The notes beneath the pieces were generated by a model. The model was given only the letters and a program-made list of their open reading frames with translations. It was not told where the DNA came from and did not search any database. Below, piece after piece: positions 1 through 7,176 of a stretch of 64,000 bases of DNA. Position 1 is the first letter of the stretch. The number at the start of each line of letters is the position of its first letter. A program made the position numbers and the translations under genes. The stretch spans positions 7,378,001 to 7,442,000 of the forward strand of contig NZ_CP043450.1 in assembly GCF_003286415.2 (NCBI RefSeq), given 5' to 3'. Origin of the DNA: Mucilaginibacter rubeus (lineage in GTDB: Bacteria; Bacteroidota; Bacteroidia; Sphingobacteriales; Sphingobacteriaceae).

Positions 1-226
1 TTTCGGCGGCAGAGCCACGGGCATTTACCAAAAATTTTGAGGCATCTAAATAATGAAATCTGCCATGGCCTTCGGCTATGTTGTTACCAATAGAACGAGA
101 TGAGCGGATAATTTGATCAGTTAAACGATATTTTTCCTCGGCAGGGAACGCTTTAACTAATTCTGTAATATTATTTCGTAGCAAACGGGCCTTTTTCCAA
201 ACCTCTAAATCAGTAAAAGCTCCCAT
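1..226 (-). CDS. Four-helix bundle protein (23S rRNA intervening-sequence protein family), partial
   Basis: The reading frame starts at the ATG ending at 226 and runs off the left edge with no stop, giving 75 codons. The visible part has the hallmark of the four-helix bundle (S23 / IVP) family: an N-terminal FTDLEVWKKAR segment and then RLTDQIIRSSRSIGNNIAEG followed by GR. These proteins are usually about 115-130 residues, so roughly the C-terminal third is missing. Family members were first noticed inside 23S rRNA intervening sequences but most are stand-alone chromosomal genes of unknown function, and no rRNA is visible here. It is co-directional with purN, 85 bp downstream of the purN stop. 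The family call is firm; the role is unknown. Confidence 0.85.
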   Translation of the reverse strand, partial: MGAFTDLEVWKKARLLRNNITELVKAFPAEEKYRLTDQIIRSSRSIGNNIAEGHGRFHYLDASKFLVNARGSAAE

Positions 227-311
227 CTATGTGTTAAATGTATAAAAGAAGACTTGTAATCAACTGAATAAAAACCTAATCTCTGACCTCAAATCTCTAA
301 TCACTAAACAA

Positions 312-890
312 TCAGCTCTTCATTTTTTTCAATAGCGCTTCTACAACTTTGGGGAAATGGTTATGCTCCAGTTGCTGGCCTTTAAATTTTACTATTTCAA
401 GTGTATCGCCGGGTTCTATCTTAAATTTTGACTGATGGATGATCTCACCTTCGTCAAAGTTTTCATTTACGAAGTGGATGGTGATGCCACTTTCTTCTTC
501 TTTATCTTCCAAAACTTTGCGGTGAACATTATCGCCATACATGCCTTTGCCGCCGTATTTGGGGAGTAGGGCAGGGTGCAGGTTGATGATTTTATTTGGG
601 AATGCTTTTAGTAATGATTGTGGTACAAGCCATAAAAAGCCGGCCAGTACAATCAGGTCTACCTGAAGGTTTTTTAGCAGGCGGATAACACCATCTGTTT
701 CATAAAACTCGTGGCGGCTGAAAATATGCGATGGTACTTCAAAGTTATCGGCGCGCTGTAAAACGTATGCTTGAGGGTTGTTGGTGAGTATCAGCACAAC
801 TTCAGCATCGGCATTGCGTTTAAAATGCTCCATTAATTTCTGAGCGTTTGAACCGGAACCTGAAGCGAAAATGGCAATTCTTTTTTTCAT
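312..890 (-). CDS. purN: Phosphoribosylglycinamide formyltransferase
   Basis: Cytosolic enzyme of de novo purine synthesis that transfers a formyl group from 10-formyl-THF to glycinamide ribonucleotide. Seen: the N-terminal Rossmann start with SGSGSN, the NLHPALLP segment carrying the catalytic Asn and His of the family, and GITIHFVNENFDEG, whose Asp completes the usual Asn-His-Asp set. The start is placed at the ATG ending at 890 (MKKRIAIFASG). An in-frame ATG six codons upstream (908) would add MKNILS, which the family normally lacks. At about 192 residues the length is normal. It stands alone, with a lipoprotein gene upstream and the four-helix bundle gene downstream on the same strand. 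Confidence 0.95.
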   Translation of the reverse strand: MKKRIAIFASGSGSNAQKLMEHFKRNADAEVVLILTNNPQAYVLQRADNFEVPSHIFSRHEFYETDGVIRLLKNLQVDLIVLAGFLWLVPQSLLKAFPNKIINLHPALLPKYGGKGMYGDNVHRKVLEDKEEESGITIHFVNENFDEGEIIHQSKFKIEPGDTLEIVKFKGQQLEHNHFPKVVEALLKKMKS

Positions 891-1003
891 CGATAATATG
901 TTTTTCAACGAAGATGAAACTGTAATAGTTTCATCGGGCTGAATGTTTAACTGGTATTGAAACTATTATACTAAAACCATTTTATAATTTAAAACTAAAT
1001 TTT

Positions 1004-1510
1004 TTACTGGCTTGCAGTTGTCCTTTGTCTGATAAAGCCATATCGCATAATTCGTCTTTTTTTAGTTGCCGAATAGTTTGGTTCAACATCCCCAGTTTCC
1101 AATACCAGCGAATAGTTACCTAACGTGACTATTTTAGCGTTTGCAAACGGCTTTGAAGTACCGCCCGATGATTTGGTGCTATCCTTGCAAACCATATCCG
1201 AAGCTAAAAATAATTTATTTGCCGTTAGCGACCAACGGCCTACCGCCGAATCGGCATTACATTGAAAATTAGTGTAATTGCAAGAATTATCAGCCTTGAA
1301 GGTGAAATACTGAATAATGCTACAGGTTTGATTTAACGTATCTAATGAAACTTGTGAGTCGCCAACATAATTGGTAACGGTTATTGAGGCGAGTTGCCAC
1401 TTTCCGGCCATCAGCCCTGGTATGTGGCTTAAGTTATCTTTCTTGCATGAATTAACGATCAGCGCAATGCTTAGCAGCAACAGAAAAAACAACAGCGGAG
1501 CTTTTTTCAT
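1004..1510 (-). CDS. Small lipoprotein, lipocalin-like
   Basis: A 168-residue protein with a lipoprotein signal: a Lys-containing start, a hydrophobic leucine-rich core and the lipobox-like IVNSC, with Cys at residue 22 followed by KKD as is usual in Bacteroidota. The mature part begins near AGKWQLASITVTNY, has four more cysteines, and ends in a short basic tail. The pattern of a GKWQL strand, then a middle FTFKADNSCNYT strand and GRWSLTANKLFL resembles the lipocalin-like domain proteins common in this phylum (DUF4923/DUF5004-type). The exact family is not certain and the ligand is unknown. It is probably anchored in a membrane facing the periplasm. Confidence 0.7.
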   Translation of the reverse strand: MKKAPLLFFLLLLSIALIVNSCKKDNLSHIPGLMAGKWQLASITVTNYVGDSQVSLDTLNQTCSIIQYFTFKADNSCNYTNFQCNADSAVGRWSLTANKLFLASDMVCKDSTKSSGGTSKPFANAKIVTLGNYSLVLETGDVEPNYSATKKRRIMRYGFIRQRTTASQ

Positions 1511-1599
1511 TTATTGAGGGCAAAATTATAAAATATGGTTGATTACCTTGCATCAGTATACTGTAATAAACGTTATAAATTAAATTTATTTCAAAACCG

Positions 1600-2592
1600 A
1601 TGCGTGTTCCGTTCCAAAAGCTTAAAGCTGAATTTAAAAGAGTACTGTTGACGCTTGGCTTTACCGATGGCAAAGCTGAAATTATTGCCTCTGTTTTTGC
1701 CGAAAATAGCCGGGATGGCGTTTATACCCATGGCTTAAACCGTTTCCCGGTTTTTGTAAACTATATCAAAAACGGATTAATTACTATCCAGGCCGATCCT
1801 GTTAAGGTAACCGGTTTTGGAGCTATTGAACAATGGGACGGCAACCTTGGGCCGGGCATACTAAATGCACGTTTTGCCATGAACAGGGCAATAGAACTTG
1901 CTGCCGATAATGGTATTGGCTGCGTGGCATTAAAAAATACTAACCATTGGATGCGTGGTGGCACTTACGGCTGGCAGGCGGCCGAGGCCGGTTTTATCAG
2001 TATTTCTTTTACAAATACAATAGCTAACCTTCCACCATGGGGAGGTATTAGTCCGCGGCTTGGTAATAATCCGCTGGTTATTGCAGTGCCCCGTAAAAAC
2101 GGGCATGTTGTTTTGGATATGGCTATATCCCAATATGCGGTAGGAAAATTGAAGCAATATAAATCGAATAATAATGAGGCGCTGCCTTTGCCTGGCGGTT
2201 ATGATGAAGAAGGAAAGCTTAGTACCGATGCCGCAGCCATATTGAAATCACAGCGTTTGCTGCCCGTTGGTTTTTGGAAGGGATCGGGTTTGTCATTGGT
2301 GCTGGATGTATTAGCTACCGTGTTAAGCGGTGGTAAATCAACAGCCGAAATAACTAAAAGTGAGCATGAATCAGGTATTTCCCAGGTGTTTATTTGTATC
2401 AAACCCAATAGCAGCGAACAAACGGAAAGCCTGATTGAGGAGATTGTCGAATATACCAAAACAAGTACGCCAGAGCATGAGGGGGCATCAATATCTTACC
2501 CCGGTGAAGGAACTATAAAGACAAGAGAAAAGAATTTGACAGGAGGTGTGCCTGTAGATGAGCGGATCTGGAATGAGGTGCTGAAGATGTGA
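1600..2592 (+). CDS. Ldh-family NAD(P)-dependent oxidoreductase (2,3-diketo-L-gulonate reductase-like)
   Basis: A 330-residue member of the malate/L-lactate/ureidoglycolate dehydrogenase family, which is unrelated to Rossmann-type dehydrogenases. Seen: the N-terminal helical region with ENSRDGVYTHGLNRFP, whose His is the family catalytic residue; IGCVALKNTNHWMRGGTYG; GNNPLVIAVPR; and the C-terminal KGSGLSLVLDVLATVLSGG. The overall pattern is closest to YiaK/DlgD-type 2,3-diketo-L-gulonate reductases, cytosolic enzymes of rare sugar-acid catabolism. The substrate is not proven by sequence alone, and no neighbouring gene supplies a gulonate pathway. It appears to be monocistronic, with its own promoter distinct from that of the toxin pair that follows. 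Confidence 0.85.
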   Translation: MRVPFQKLKAEFKRVLLTLGFTDGKAEIIASVFAENSRDGVYTHGLNRFPVFVNYIKNGLITIQADPVKVTGFGAIEQWDGNLGPGILNARFAMNRAIELAADNGIGCVALKNTNHWMRGGTYGWQAAEAGFISISFTNTIANLPPWGGISPRLGNNPLVIAVPRKNGHVVLDMAISQYAVGKLKQYKSNNNEALPLPGGYDEEGKLSTDAAAILKSQRLLPVGFWKGSGLSLVLDVLATVLSGGKSTAEITKSEHESGISQVFICIKPNSSEQTESLIEEIVEYTKTSTPEHEGASISYPGEGTIKTREKNLTGGVPVDERIWNEVLKM

Positions 2593-2609
2593 TGTTTAAA
2601 AATATTCGT

Positions 2610-2617
2610 TATCTTTG
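2610..2617 (+). promoter_or_regulatory. Bacteroidota -7 box upstream of the toxin-antitoxin pair
   Basis: TATCTTTG fits the Bacteroidota primary-sigma -7 consensus TAnnTTTG. It ends 18 nt before the ATG at 2635, so the 5' leader would be short. A TTTAAA stretch about 15 bp upstream is a weak stand-in for the -33 TTTG. It lies just after the stop of the preceding oxidoreductase gene, which suggests that the pair is transcribed independently. Confidence 0.55.
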
Positions 2618-2634
2618 ATAAAAGCTAAAAAGCG

Positions 2635-2853
2635 ATGAAGCATAATATTTCTACTAATAACGGCTCATTTAAAACTCATCCTACGCATTCGCCCGAAGAG
2701 GTGTTAGCCGCAGGGGGGACAACAGCTTTTAGTTTGAAATCTAACAAAAATACCAGGAGTTTAATAAAAGCCCTTCAGAATTCGCCCAAAATCGAACCAT
2801 TTACAGAGGAAGAATGGAATGATTTGTCAAAACAAATGAGTAAGGACAAATGA
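2635..2853 (+). CDS. Small putative antitoxin, unrecognised family
   Basis: A 72-residue protein immediately upstream of a PIN-domain toxin gene and overlapping it by four bases (ATGA), the usual arrangement of type II antitoxin-toxin pairs. The sequence is hydrophilic, with a Ser/Thr/Asn-rich N-terminus, a central segment (AAGGTTAFSLKSN) that could be a short beta region, and a charged C-terminus (FTEEEWNDLSKQM) of the kind that wraps around PIN toxins. I do not recognise a DNA-binding fold such as AbrB, Phd or ribbon-helix-helix. The antitoxin role is inferred from position and overlap only. Confidence 0.6.
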   Translation: MKHNISTNNGSFKTHPTHSPEEVLAAGGTTAFSLKSNKNTRSLIKALQNSPKIEPFTEEEWNDLSKQMSKDK

Positions 2854-3311
2854 TGAATTTGTTACTTGATACTAACATTGTTTTGAATATTATAAGAGCG
2901 AAAGATTTCGCTGGCGTTGTAAATTTTATTAATCCAAACGAAGCTCAATTATATCTCTCAGTTGTTTCGGAAGCCGAGCTTAAGTCAATCGCTATTAAAA
3001 ATAGTTGGGGTGTTAACAGGCGTGCTTTACTTGATAGTTTTTTAGATGAGGTTAATATTATTGAGGTTAATCAACTGTATGTAAATATCTACGCAGAAAT
3101 TGATGCGTTTTCCCAAAAGGCAAATCCCGCCTTTACCGTTTATGATTTTAATACTCCGCGTAATATGGGTAAGAATGATCTTTGGATTGCGTCACTTGCC
3201 GCCCTTTTGAGTTTGCAGCTTTTAACAACGGACGCGGATTTTGATCACCTTCACAATGTATTTGTTGATGTACGACGTATCAATCCTGCTGAGTTTTTAA
3301 TATTTTTTTGA
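2850..3311 (+). CDS. vapC: PIN-domain protein, VapC-type toxin
   Basis: A 153-residue PIN-domain protein, the fold of VapC ribonuclease toxins that cut tRNA or rRNA. Seen: NLLLDTNIVLNII at the N-terminus with the first acidic residue, SEAELKS carrying the conserved Glu, and near the C-terminus GKNDLWIASLAALLSLQLLTTDADFDHL with the two remaining conserved Asp residues. The four acidic residues expected to bind the metal are therefore present, so the toxin looks intact. The start codon overlaps the stop of the upstream gene, which implies translational coupling. Both genes look more AT-rich than their neighbours, consistent with horizontal transfer. The natural target is unknown. Confidence 0.85.
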   Translation: MMNLLLDTNIVLNIIRAKDFAGVVNFINPNEAQLYLSVVSEAELKSIAIKNSWGVNRRALLDSFLDEVNIIEVNQLYVNIYAEIDAFSQKANPAFTVYDFNTPRNMGKNDLWIASLAALLSLQLLTTDADFDHLHNVFVDVRRINPAEFLIFF

Positions 3312-3342
3312 AGAATGAAGCAGCGATCAAATCGGTTTCGCA

Positions 3343-4068
3343 TCACCCCACCATCATCCCCTCAAACTTTTCCCAAAAGCCATCACGTGGCACGGGTGCA
3401 ATAATGGCAACCGGCTCGTTTTTTACCGGATGAATAAAAGTCAGTTTACGGGCATGCAGGCAAATGCTTTTGCGTAAGCTGCCACGGGGATAGCCATATT
3501 TATTATCACCAACAATTGGGCAACCCAAGGTTGAAAGCTGTACCCTGATCTGGTGCGGGCGACCGGTTATTGGGTCAACCTCAATTAGATAATATCCGTT
3601 TAGCTCACCAACCAGTTTATAGCTCAGTTCAGAACGTAAACTACCTTGTACCTCCTTGTCGTGCGCTTTAGTTACATTTTTTTGAGAGTTTTTAACCAAC
3701 CAGTGCACCAGTGTTCCTTCTTCAGGGAATGGCTTTTTGCGAACTACAGCATAATAGGTCTTATGCATTTCGCGGGCTTTAAACATTTTGTTGATCCTGT
3801 CAAGCGCTTTGCTGGTTTTGGCAAACAGGATCACACCGCTTACCGGTCTGTCCAAGCGGTGTACCACGCCCAGGAACGCGCCGTTGGGTTTGCTGTATTT
3901 GTGGGCGATGTATTTTTTTACCTTTTCATCCAATGGCTCGTCGCCGGTTTCATCAACCTGCACAATATCGCCCGCGCGCTTGTTTATGCCAATAAGGTGA
4001 TTGTCTTCATAAAGAACATCCTTATCGGTAATATCGTTATTGCTATAATTAAATTCGGGACGAGGCAT
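3343..4068 (-). CDS. RluA-family pseudouridine synthase
   Basis: A 241-residue RNA pseudouridine synthase that isomerises specific uridines in rRNA or tRNA. The family signature is clear: GVVHRLDRPVSGVILFAKT, whose Asp in HRLDRP is the catalytic residue, then the RPHQIRVQL segment that shapes the active site. There is no N-terminal S4 domain, so this is the short RluA/RluC-like form rather than RluD. Which uridine it modifies cannot be told from the sequence. It lies 81 bp downstream of panB on the same strand, with an 18-bp hairpin between them, so it may be co-transcribed with panB or separated from it by that hairpin. Confidence 0.92.
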   Translation of the reverse strand: MPRPEFNYSNNDITDKDVLYEDNHLIGINKRAGDIVQVDETGDEPLDEKVKKYIAHKYSKPNGAFLGVVHRLDRPVSGVILFAKTSKALDRINKMFKAREMHKTYYAVVRKKPFPEEGTLVHWLVKNSQKNVTKAHDKEVQGSLRSELSYKLVGELNGYYLIEVDPITGRPHQIRVQLSTLGCPIVGDNKYGYPRGSLRKSICLHARKLTFIHPVKNEPVAIIAPVPRDGFWEKFEGMMVG

Positions 4069-4085
4069 TGTTTAGTTTATGGTTC

Positions 4086-4142
4086 ATGGTTGATAGTTCA
4101 TAGCCGATCATTTTTTACTATGATCTATGAACTATCAACCAT
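4086..4142. repeat. 18-bp perfect inverted repeat between panB and the pseudouridine synthase gene
   Basis: ATGGTTGATAGTTCATAG at 4086-4103 is the exact reverse complement of 4125-4142, with a 21-bp loop. No T-run follows on either strand, so it is a poor intrinsic terminator and looks more like a dispersed palindromic element. Single copy in this window. Confidence 0.75.
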
Positions 4143-4149
4143 AAGCTGA

Positions 4150-4965
4150 TTAATATTGTTCCTTTTCGTTAGGGAAGCTATTGCTTTTTACGTCGGTATT
4201 GTAATTTTTGATTGCGTCGTGCATAACATCATACAGGTTGGAATACTGGCGTAAAAAACGGGGCTTGAAGCCTTTATTAATTCCCAGCATATCGTGGATC
4301 ACCAATACCTGTCCGTCGCAATGCTGACCGGCACCAATACCTATTGTAGGGATCTGCAGATTAGCGGTCACCTCCTGGGCCAGTTTGGCCGGAATTTTTT
4401 CCAACACTACACCAAAGCAGCCAAGCTCCTGTAGCTTAACCGCATCTTCACGCAGTTTTTGTGCTTCGGCTTCATGTTTGGCACGTACCGTGTATGTTCC
4501 AAATTTGTATATAGACTGCGGGGTAAGCCCAAGATGTCCCATTACCGGGATGCCCGCAGTTAAGATCCTGCTTACCGATTCGGCTATTTCAACACCGCCT
4601 TCAATTTTAACGGCATGTGCGCCGGCTTCCTTCATGATACGGATGGCCGAGTTCAAAGCCTCTTTAGAGTTGCCCTGGTATGAACCAAATGGCAAATCGA
4701 CAACTACTAAGGCGCGTTTAGCTGCACGTACTACGGATGAAGCATGATAGATCATCTGATCGAGCGTGATAGGTAACGTAGTTTCGTGACCGGCCATTAC
4801 ATTTGAAGCCGAATCGCCAACGAGGATGATATCCGTCCCAGCTTCGTCGACTATGGTAGCCATTGAATAATCATATGCGGTAAGCATAGAGATCTTTTCA
4901 CCACGAACCTTCATTTCCTGAATAGTATTGGTGGTGATACGCTTTATTTCTTTATTTACAGACAT
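4150..4965 (-). CDS. panB: 3-methyl-2-oxobutanoate hydroxymethyltransferase
   Basis: First enzyme of pantothenate synthesis; it adds a hydroxymethyl group from 5,10-methylene-THF to alpha-ketoisovalerate in the cytosol. Seen: KISMLTAYDYSMATIVDEAG, ILVGDSASNVMAGHE with the metal-binding Asp, HAVKIEGG, and IPTIGIGAGQHCDGQVLVIHD, all typical of PanB. The start is placed at the ATG ending at 4965 (MSVNKEIKR). An upstream ATG at 5001 exists in frame, but it would lie upstream of or within a good -7 promoter box (4989-4996) and would add residues the family does not carry. The remaining length, about 271 residues, is normal. It is divergent from carA. Confidence 0.95.
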   Translation of the reverse strand: MSVNKEIKRITTNTIQEMKVRGEKISMLTAYDYSMATIVDEAGTDIILVGDSASNVMAGHETTLPITLDQMIYHASSVVRAAKRALVVVDLPFGSYQGNSKEALNSAIRIMKEAGAHAVKIEGGVEIAESVSRILTAGIPVMGHLGLTPQSIYKFGTYTVRAKHEAEAQKLREDAVKLQELGCFGVVLEKIPAKLAQEVTANLQIPTIGIGAGQHCDGQVLVIHDMLGINKGFKPRFLRQYSNLYDVMHDAIKNYNTDVKSNSFPNEKEQY

Positions 4966-4988
4966 TGATAAATGTTTTATCGGCAGTG

Positions 4989-4996
4989 CAAAGGTA
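4989..4996 (-). promoter_or_regulatory. Probable panB promoter -7 box
   Basis: Read on the minus strand this is TACCTTTG, an exact match to TAnnTTTG. It lies 23 bp upstream of the preferred panB start, implying a leader of roughly 15-20 nt. No clear -33 TTTG was found; the upstream sequence is made of TTCGGA-type repeats. Confidence 0.55.
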
Positions 4997-5001
4997 ATCA
5001 T

Positions 5002-5135
5002 GATTTCGGATTTCGGAATTTCGATTTCGGAGGTTATATTTTTGATTTACTGTTTTGATTGAAAGGGCGCTATTCTTCAATAAAAAAATCCGAAATAAAA
5101 AAAATCCGAAATCCCATATTCGAAATCCGAAATAA
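5002..5135. repeat. Iterated ATTTCGGA / TCCGAAAT repeats between panB and carA
   Basis: The left part (5002-5031) reads as consecutive units of GATTTCGG and AATTTCG. The right part (5089-5135) holds four copies of the reverse complement (ATCCGAAAT or TTCGAAAT) in A-rich spacers. The two halves can pair into a large imperfect stem across about 57 bp. The array sits exactly between the two divergent promoters. It may be a dispersed palindromic repeat or a structured regulatory spacer. Confidence 0.6.
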
Positions 5136-5140
5136 AATCT

Positions 5141-5148
5141 TACTTTTG
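5141..5148 (+). promoter_or_regulatory. Probable carA promoter -7 box
   Basis: TACTTTTG matches TAnnTTTG exactly and lies 102 bp upstream of the carA ATG. Transcription would begin near 5153-5156, giving a leader of about 95 nt that contains most of the inverted repeat at 5151-5199. No convincing -33 element is visible. Confidence 0.5.
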
Positions 5149-5150
5149 CG

Positions 5151-5199
5151 CCGTGAATCCGGAAGTTCCTTACTTCATTATTTCTATCAGTTTTCACGG
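5151..5199 (+). other. Inverted repeat in the carA leader region
   Basis: CCGTGAA at 5151-5157 is the exact complement of TTCACGG at 5193-5199, bracketing a 35-nt pyrimidine-rich stretch. If the promoter at 5141-5148 is used, most of this would be in the leader RNA. It has no T-run and resembles no riboswitch I recognise. It could be an operator dyad or chance. Confidence 0.3.
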
Positions 5200-5250
5200 G
5201 GCTTTGAACCAGGCAATCCGATCATTTAACCCTTTCAATTTTTTTAAGCG

Positions 5251-6351
5251 ATGAACTATTTCACCAAACTACCGGCTATATTGCTGCTTGCTGACGGTAC
5301 CGTTTTTTATGGTAAAGCTGCTGGCAAAATGGGTACTACCACCGGCGAGATTTGTTTTAATACCGGCATGACCGGCTACCAGGAAATTTTTACCGACCCT
5401 TCATACTTTGGGCAAATTATGGTAACCACCAATGCGCACATTGGTAACTACGGTATTGCTAATGAAGAGGTTGAATCGGGCAGGATCCAGATCGCTGGTC
5501 TTGTTTGTAAAAACTATAACATCGCCTACAGCCGTAAACAGGCTGATGAATCGATACAGGATTATTTCCAGGAACAAAACATTGTAGGTATTTCTGATAT
5601 CGATACCCGCCAGCTTGTTCGCCACATTCGTGATAAAGGCGCTATGAATGCTATTATCTCGTCAGAAATATTGGATCTGGATGAGTTGAAAGCAAAGCTT
5701 GACCTGGTGCCTTCAATGGATGGCCTGGAGCTTTCATCGCAGGTATCAACTACCGAAACTTATACTTTTGGCAGCGAAGATGCTCCTTACCGTGTAGCTG
5801 TGCTTGACCTTGGTGTAAAGAAAAATATCCTTCGCAATTTTGATTCGCGCGAGGTTTATGCAAAAGTGTTCCCGGCTAAAACAACTTATGCCGAAATGGA
5901 AAAGGATTTTGCGCCTACCGGTTATTTCATTTCAAATGGCCCTGGCGATCCGGCTGCTATGCCTTACGCGGTTGAAACAGTAAAGGAAATTTTAGCTGCT
6001 GATAAACCAATGTTTGGTATTTGCTTAGGTCACCAGTTGCTGGCTTTGGCTAATGACATCCCAACTCAAAAAATGTTTAACGGTCACCGTGGCTTAAACC
6101 ACCCGGTAAAAAATATCATCATTAACCATTGCGAGGTTACTTCACAAAACCACGGTTTTGGTGTAGTGCCTGAGGCTGTACGTGCTTCAGATAAAGTGGA
6201 GATCACTCACGTTAACCTGAACGACCAGTCGATAGAAGGGATCCGTGTAAAAGGTAAAAAGGCATTCTCGGTACAATATCACCCTGAATCTTCACCTGGC
6301 CCGCACGATTCAAGGTATTTGTTTGATGATTTTATCAAATCGATGAAATAA
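5251..6351 (+). CDS. carA: Carbamoyl-phosphate synthase small subunit
   Basis: Glutaminase subunit of carbamoyl-phosphate synthase; it releases ammonia from glutamine for the large subunit, feeding pyrimidine and arginine synthesis. Seen: the N-terminal CarA domain with FNTGMTGYQEIFTDPSYFGQI, then a class I glutamine amidotransferase domain with SNGPGDPAA, the nucleophile elbow FGICLGHQLLALA (catalytic Cys), NHGFG, and the C-terminal SVQYHPESSPGP supplying the catalytic His and Glu. At 366 residues it is full length. carB does not follow; the next gene is unrelated and is separated by a terminator, so the large subunit is encoded elsewhere. Confidence 0.97.
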   Translation: MNYFTKLPAILLLADGTVFYGKAAGKMGTTTGEICFNTGMTGYQEIFTDPSYFGQIMVTTNAHIGNYGIANEEVESGRIQIAGLVCKNYNIAYSRKQADESIQDYFQEQNIVGISDIDTRQLVRHIRDKGAMNAIISSEILDLDELKAKLDLVPSMDGLELSSQVSTTETYTFGSEDAPYRVAVLDLGVKKNILRNFDSREVYAKVFPAKTTYAEMEKDFAPTGYFISNGPGDPAAMPYAVETVKEILAADKPMFGICLGHQLLALANDIPTQKMFNGHRGLNHPVKNIIINHCEVTSQNHGFGVVPEAVRASDKVEITHVNLNDQSIEGIRVKGKKAFSVQYHPESSPGPHDSRYLFDDFIKSMK

Positions 6352-6357
6352 ATTTTG

Positions 6358-6392
6358 ATTACAGATGCGCAGATTTTAAATGTGCAGATGAT
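6358..6392. repeat. GATGTGCAGATTT-type dispersed repeat, copy 1
   Basis: Short sequence of the form GATTACAGATGCGCAGATTTTAAATGTGCAGATG. A second version stands at 58068-58102 after another gene. Both lie just downstream of a stop codon. Confidence 0.5.
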
Positions 6393-6397
6393 ATATA

Positions 6398-6427
6398 AAA
6401 GCCTTTCTATTTAGAAAGGCTTTTTTT
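6398..6427 (+). terminator. Intrinsic terminator after carA
   Basis: Arms AAAGCCTTTCTA (6398-6409) and TAGAAAGGCTTT (6412-6423) are perfectly complementary, and the right arm runs into a T-tract ending at 6427. It is placed 46 bp after the carA stop. Confidence 0.9.
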
Positions 6428-6474
6428 GTTTCTCAGTATTCCTTTTTAACTTAGTTGTTATATCCACCTAAATT

Positions 6475-6978
6475 ATGAAGAAATCAATTAATCTGCTCTT
6501 AAATGCCGAAGAGAAGGCGCTGCTCAGGGCTCAAAAAACTAAGATTTCTGACCTCACTACTTTTGCCCCCGACGAAGTGGCGATGATATTAAATGCAGAT
6601 GCCGAACGTGCAAAAGAAATTAACGCGCTTATTGAATTTCAAAGTATTCCTTCATTAGGGATCAACTTTGCTACCGAGCTGATGCAGCAAGGGTATTATT
6701 CGTTAGAACAGTTAAAGGGTAAAGACCCGGTTGAGTTATTTAATGCTTTTGAACGGCACGTTGGGGCATGGGCCGACCCTTGTGTGGAGGATTCATACCG
6801 CTTGCTTGCCCACTATATAAAACATGGTGACACCGGCAAAAACTGGTGGGATTTTACTGCCGAACGAAAAGCTTACCGTGCCGAACATGGGTTCCCCACA
6901 AACCGACCGGCAAAAGCCTGGTATGAACTGCCGCAATATCGTCACAGTAAGCAAAAAGATTTTGTTGGGAATAAGTAG
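6475..6978 (+). CDS. Cdd1-family helix-hairpin-helix protein
   Basis: A 167-residue protein of the 'pathogenicity locus' Cdd1 family. Seen: an N-terminal stretch with LNAEEKALLRAQ, a helix-hairpin-helix-like core (FQSIPSLGINFATELMQQGY, then SLEQLKGKDPVELFNAFERH), the family's invariant DPCVEDSYRLLAHYI, and the C-terminal NWWDFTAERKAYR with GFPTNRPAKAW. The helix-hairpin-helix core suggests nucleic-acid binding, but no function is established for the family. It is monocistronic between the carA terminator and a bidirectional terminator shared with rpoD. Confidence 0.85.
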   Translation: MKKSINLLLNAEEKALLRAQKTKISDLTTFAPDEVAMILNADAERAKEINALIEFQSIPSLGINFATELMQQGYYSLEQLKGKDPVELFNAFERHVGAWADPCVEDSYRLLAHYIKHGDTGKNWWDFTAERKAYRAEHGFPTNRPAKAWYELPQYRHSKQKDFVGNK

Positions 6979-7010
6979 GGATGCCGTTGTATTTGATCGG
7001 TAAAAAAATA

Positions 7011-7100
7011 TGTCATTGCGAGCGAAGCGTGGCAATCGCACGGAAGCAAGGCCGCCCTGTATAGTATGCGATTGCTTCGTCGTTCCTCCTCGCAATGACA
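7011..7100. repeat. GTCATTGCGAG palindromic repeat, copy 1
   Basis: Starts TGTCATTGCGAGCGAAGC and ends with CCTCCTCGCAATGACA; the outer arms are complementary and an inner CAATCGC pairs with GCGATTG. Other copies of this family lie at 18749-18843, 34991-35074 and 61573-61689, with a degenerate one at 24679-24759. Confidence 0.9.
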
Positions 7101-7104
7101 TGGC

Positions 7105-7155
7105 TTTTATACAAAAAACGCGAATGAAATATTCATTCGCGTTTTTTGTATAAAA
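7105..7155. terminator. Bidirectional intrinsic terminator between convergent genes
   Basis: A 24-bp perfect stem with a three-base loop: TTTTATACAAAAAACGCG then AATGAA on the left, exactly mirrored on the right. The GC core ACGCGAATGAA is flanked by A-runs on one side and T-runs on the other, so each strand ends in a U-tract. It serves the Cdd1-family gene from the left and rpoD from the right. Confidence 0.92.
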
Positions 7156-7176
7156 ACTCAGGCGGATATTCCTGGA

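Noticed and set aside
1..226. Intervening sequence of a 23S rRNA gene around the four-helix bundle protein
   Set aside because: No rRNA sequence is visible downstream of the gene start; most family members are chromosomal.
3646..4149. 167-codon plus-strand frame opposite the pseudouridine synthase
   Set aside because: It is antisense to a well-conserved gene, has no recognisable motif and extends through the inverted repeat at 4086-4142.
4966..5001. Longer panB start at the ATG ending at 5001
   Set aside because: It would lie upstream of the likely promoter -7 box at 4989-4996 and adds residues not typical of PanB.
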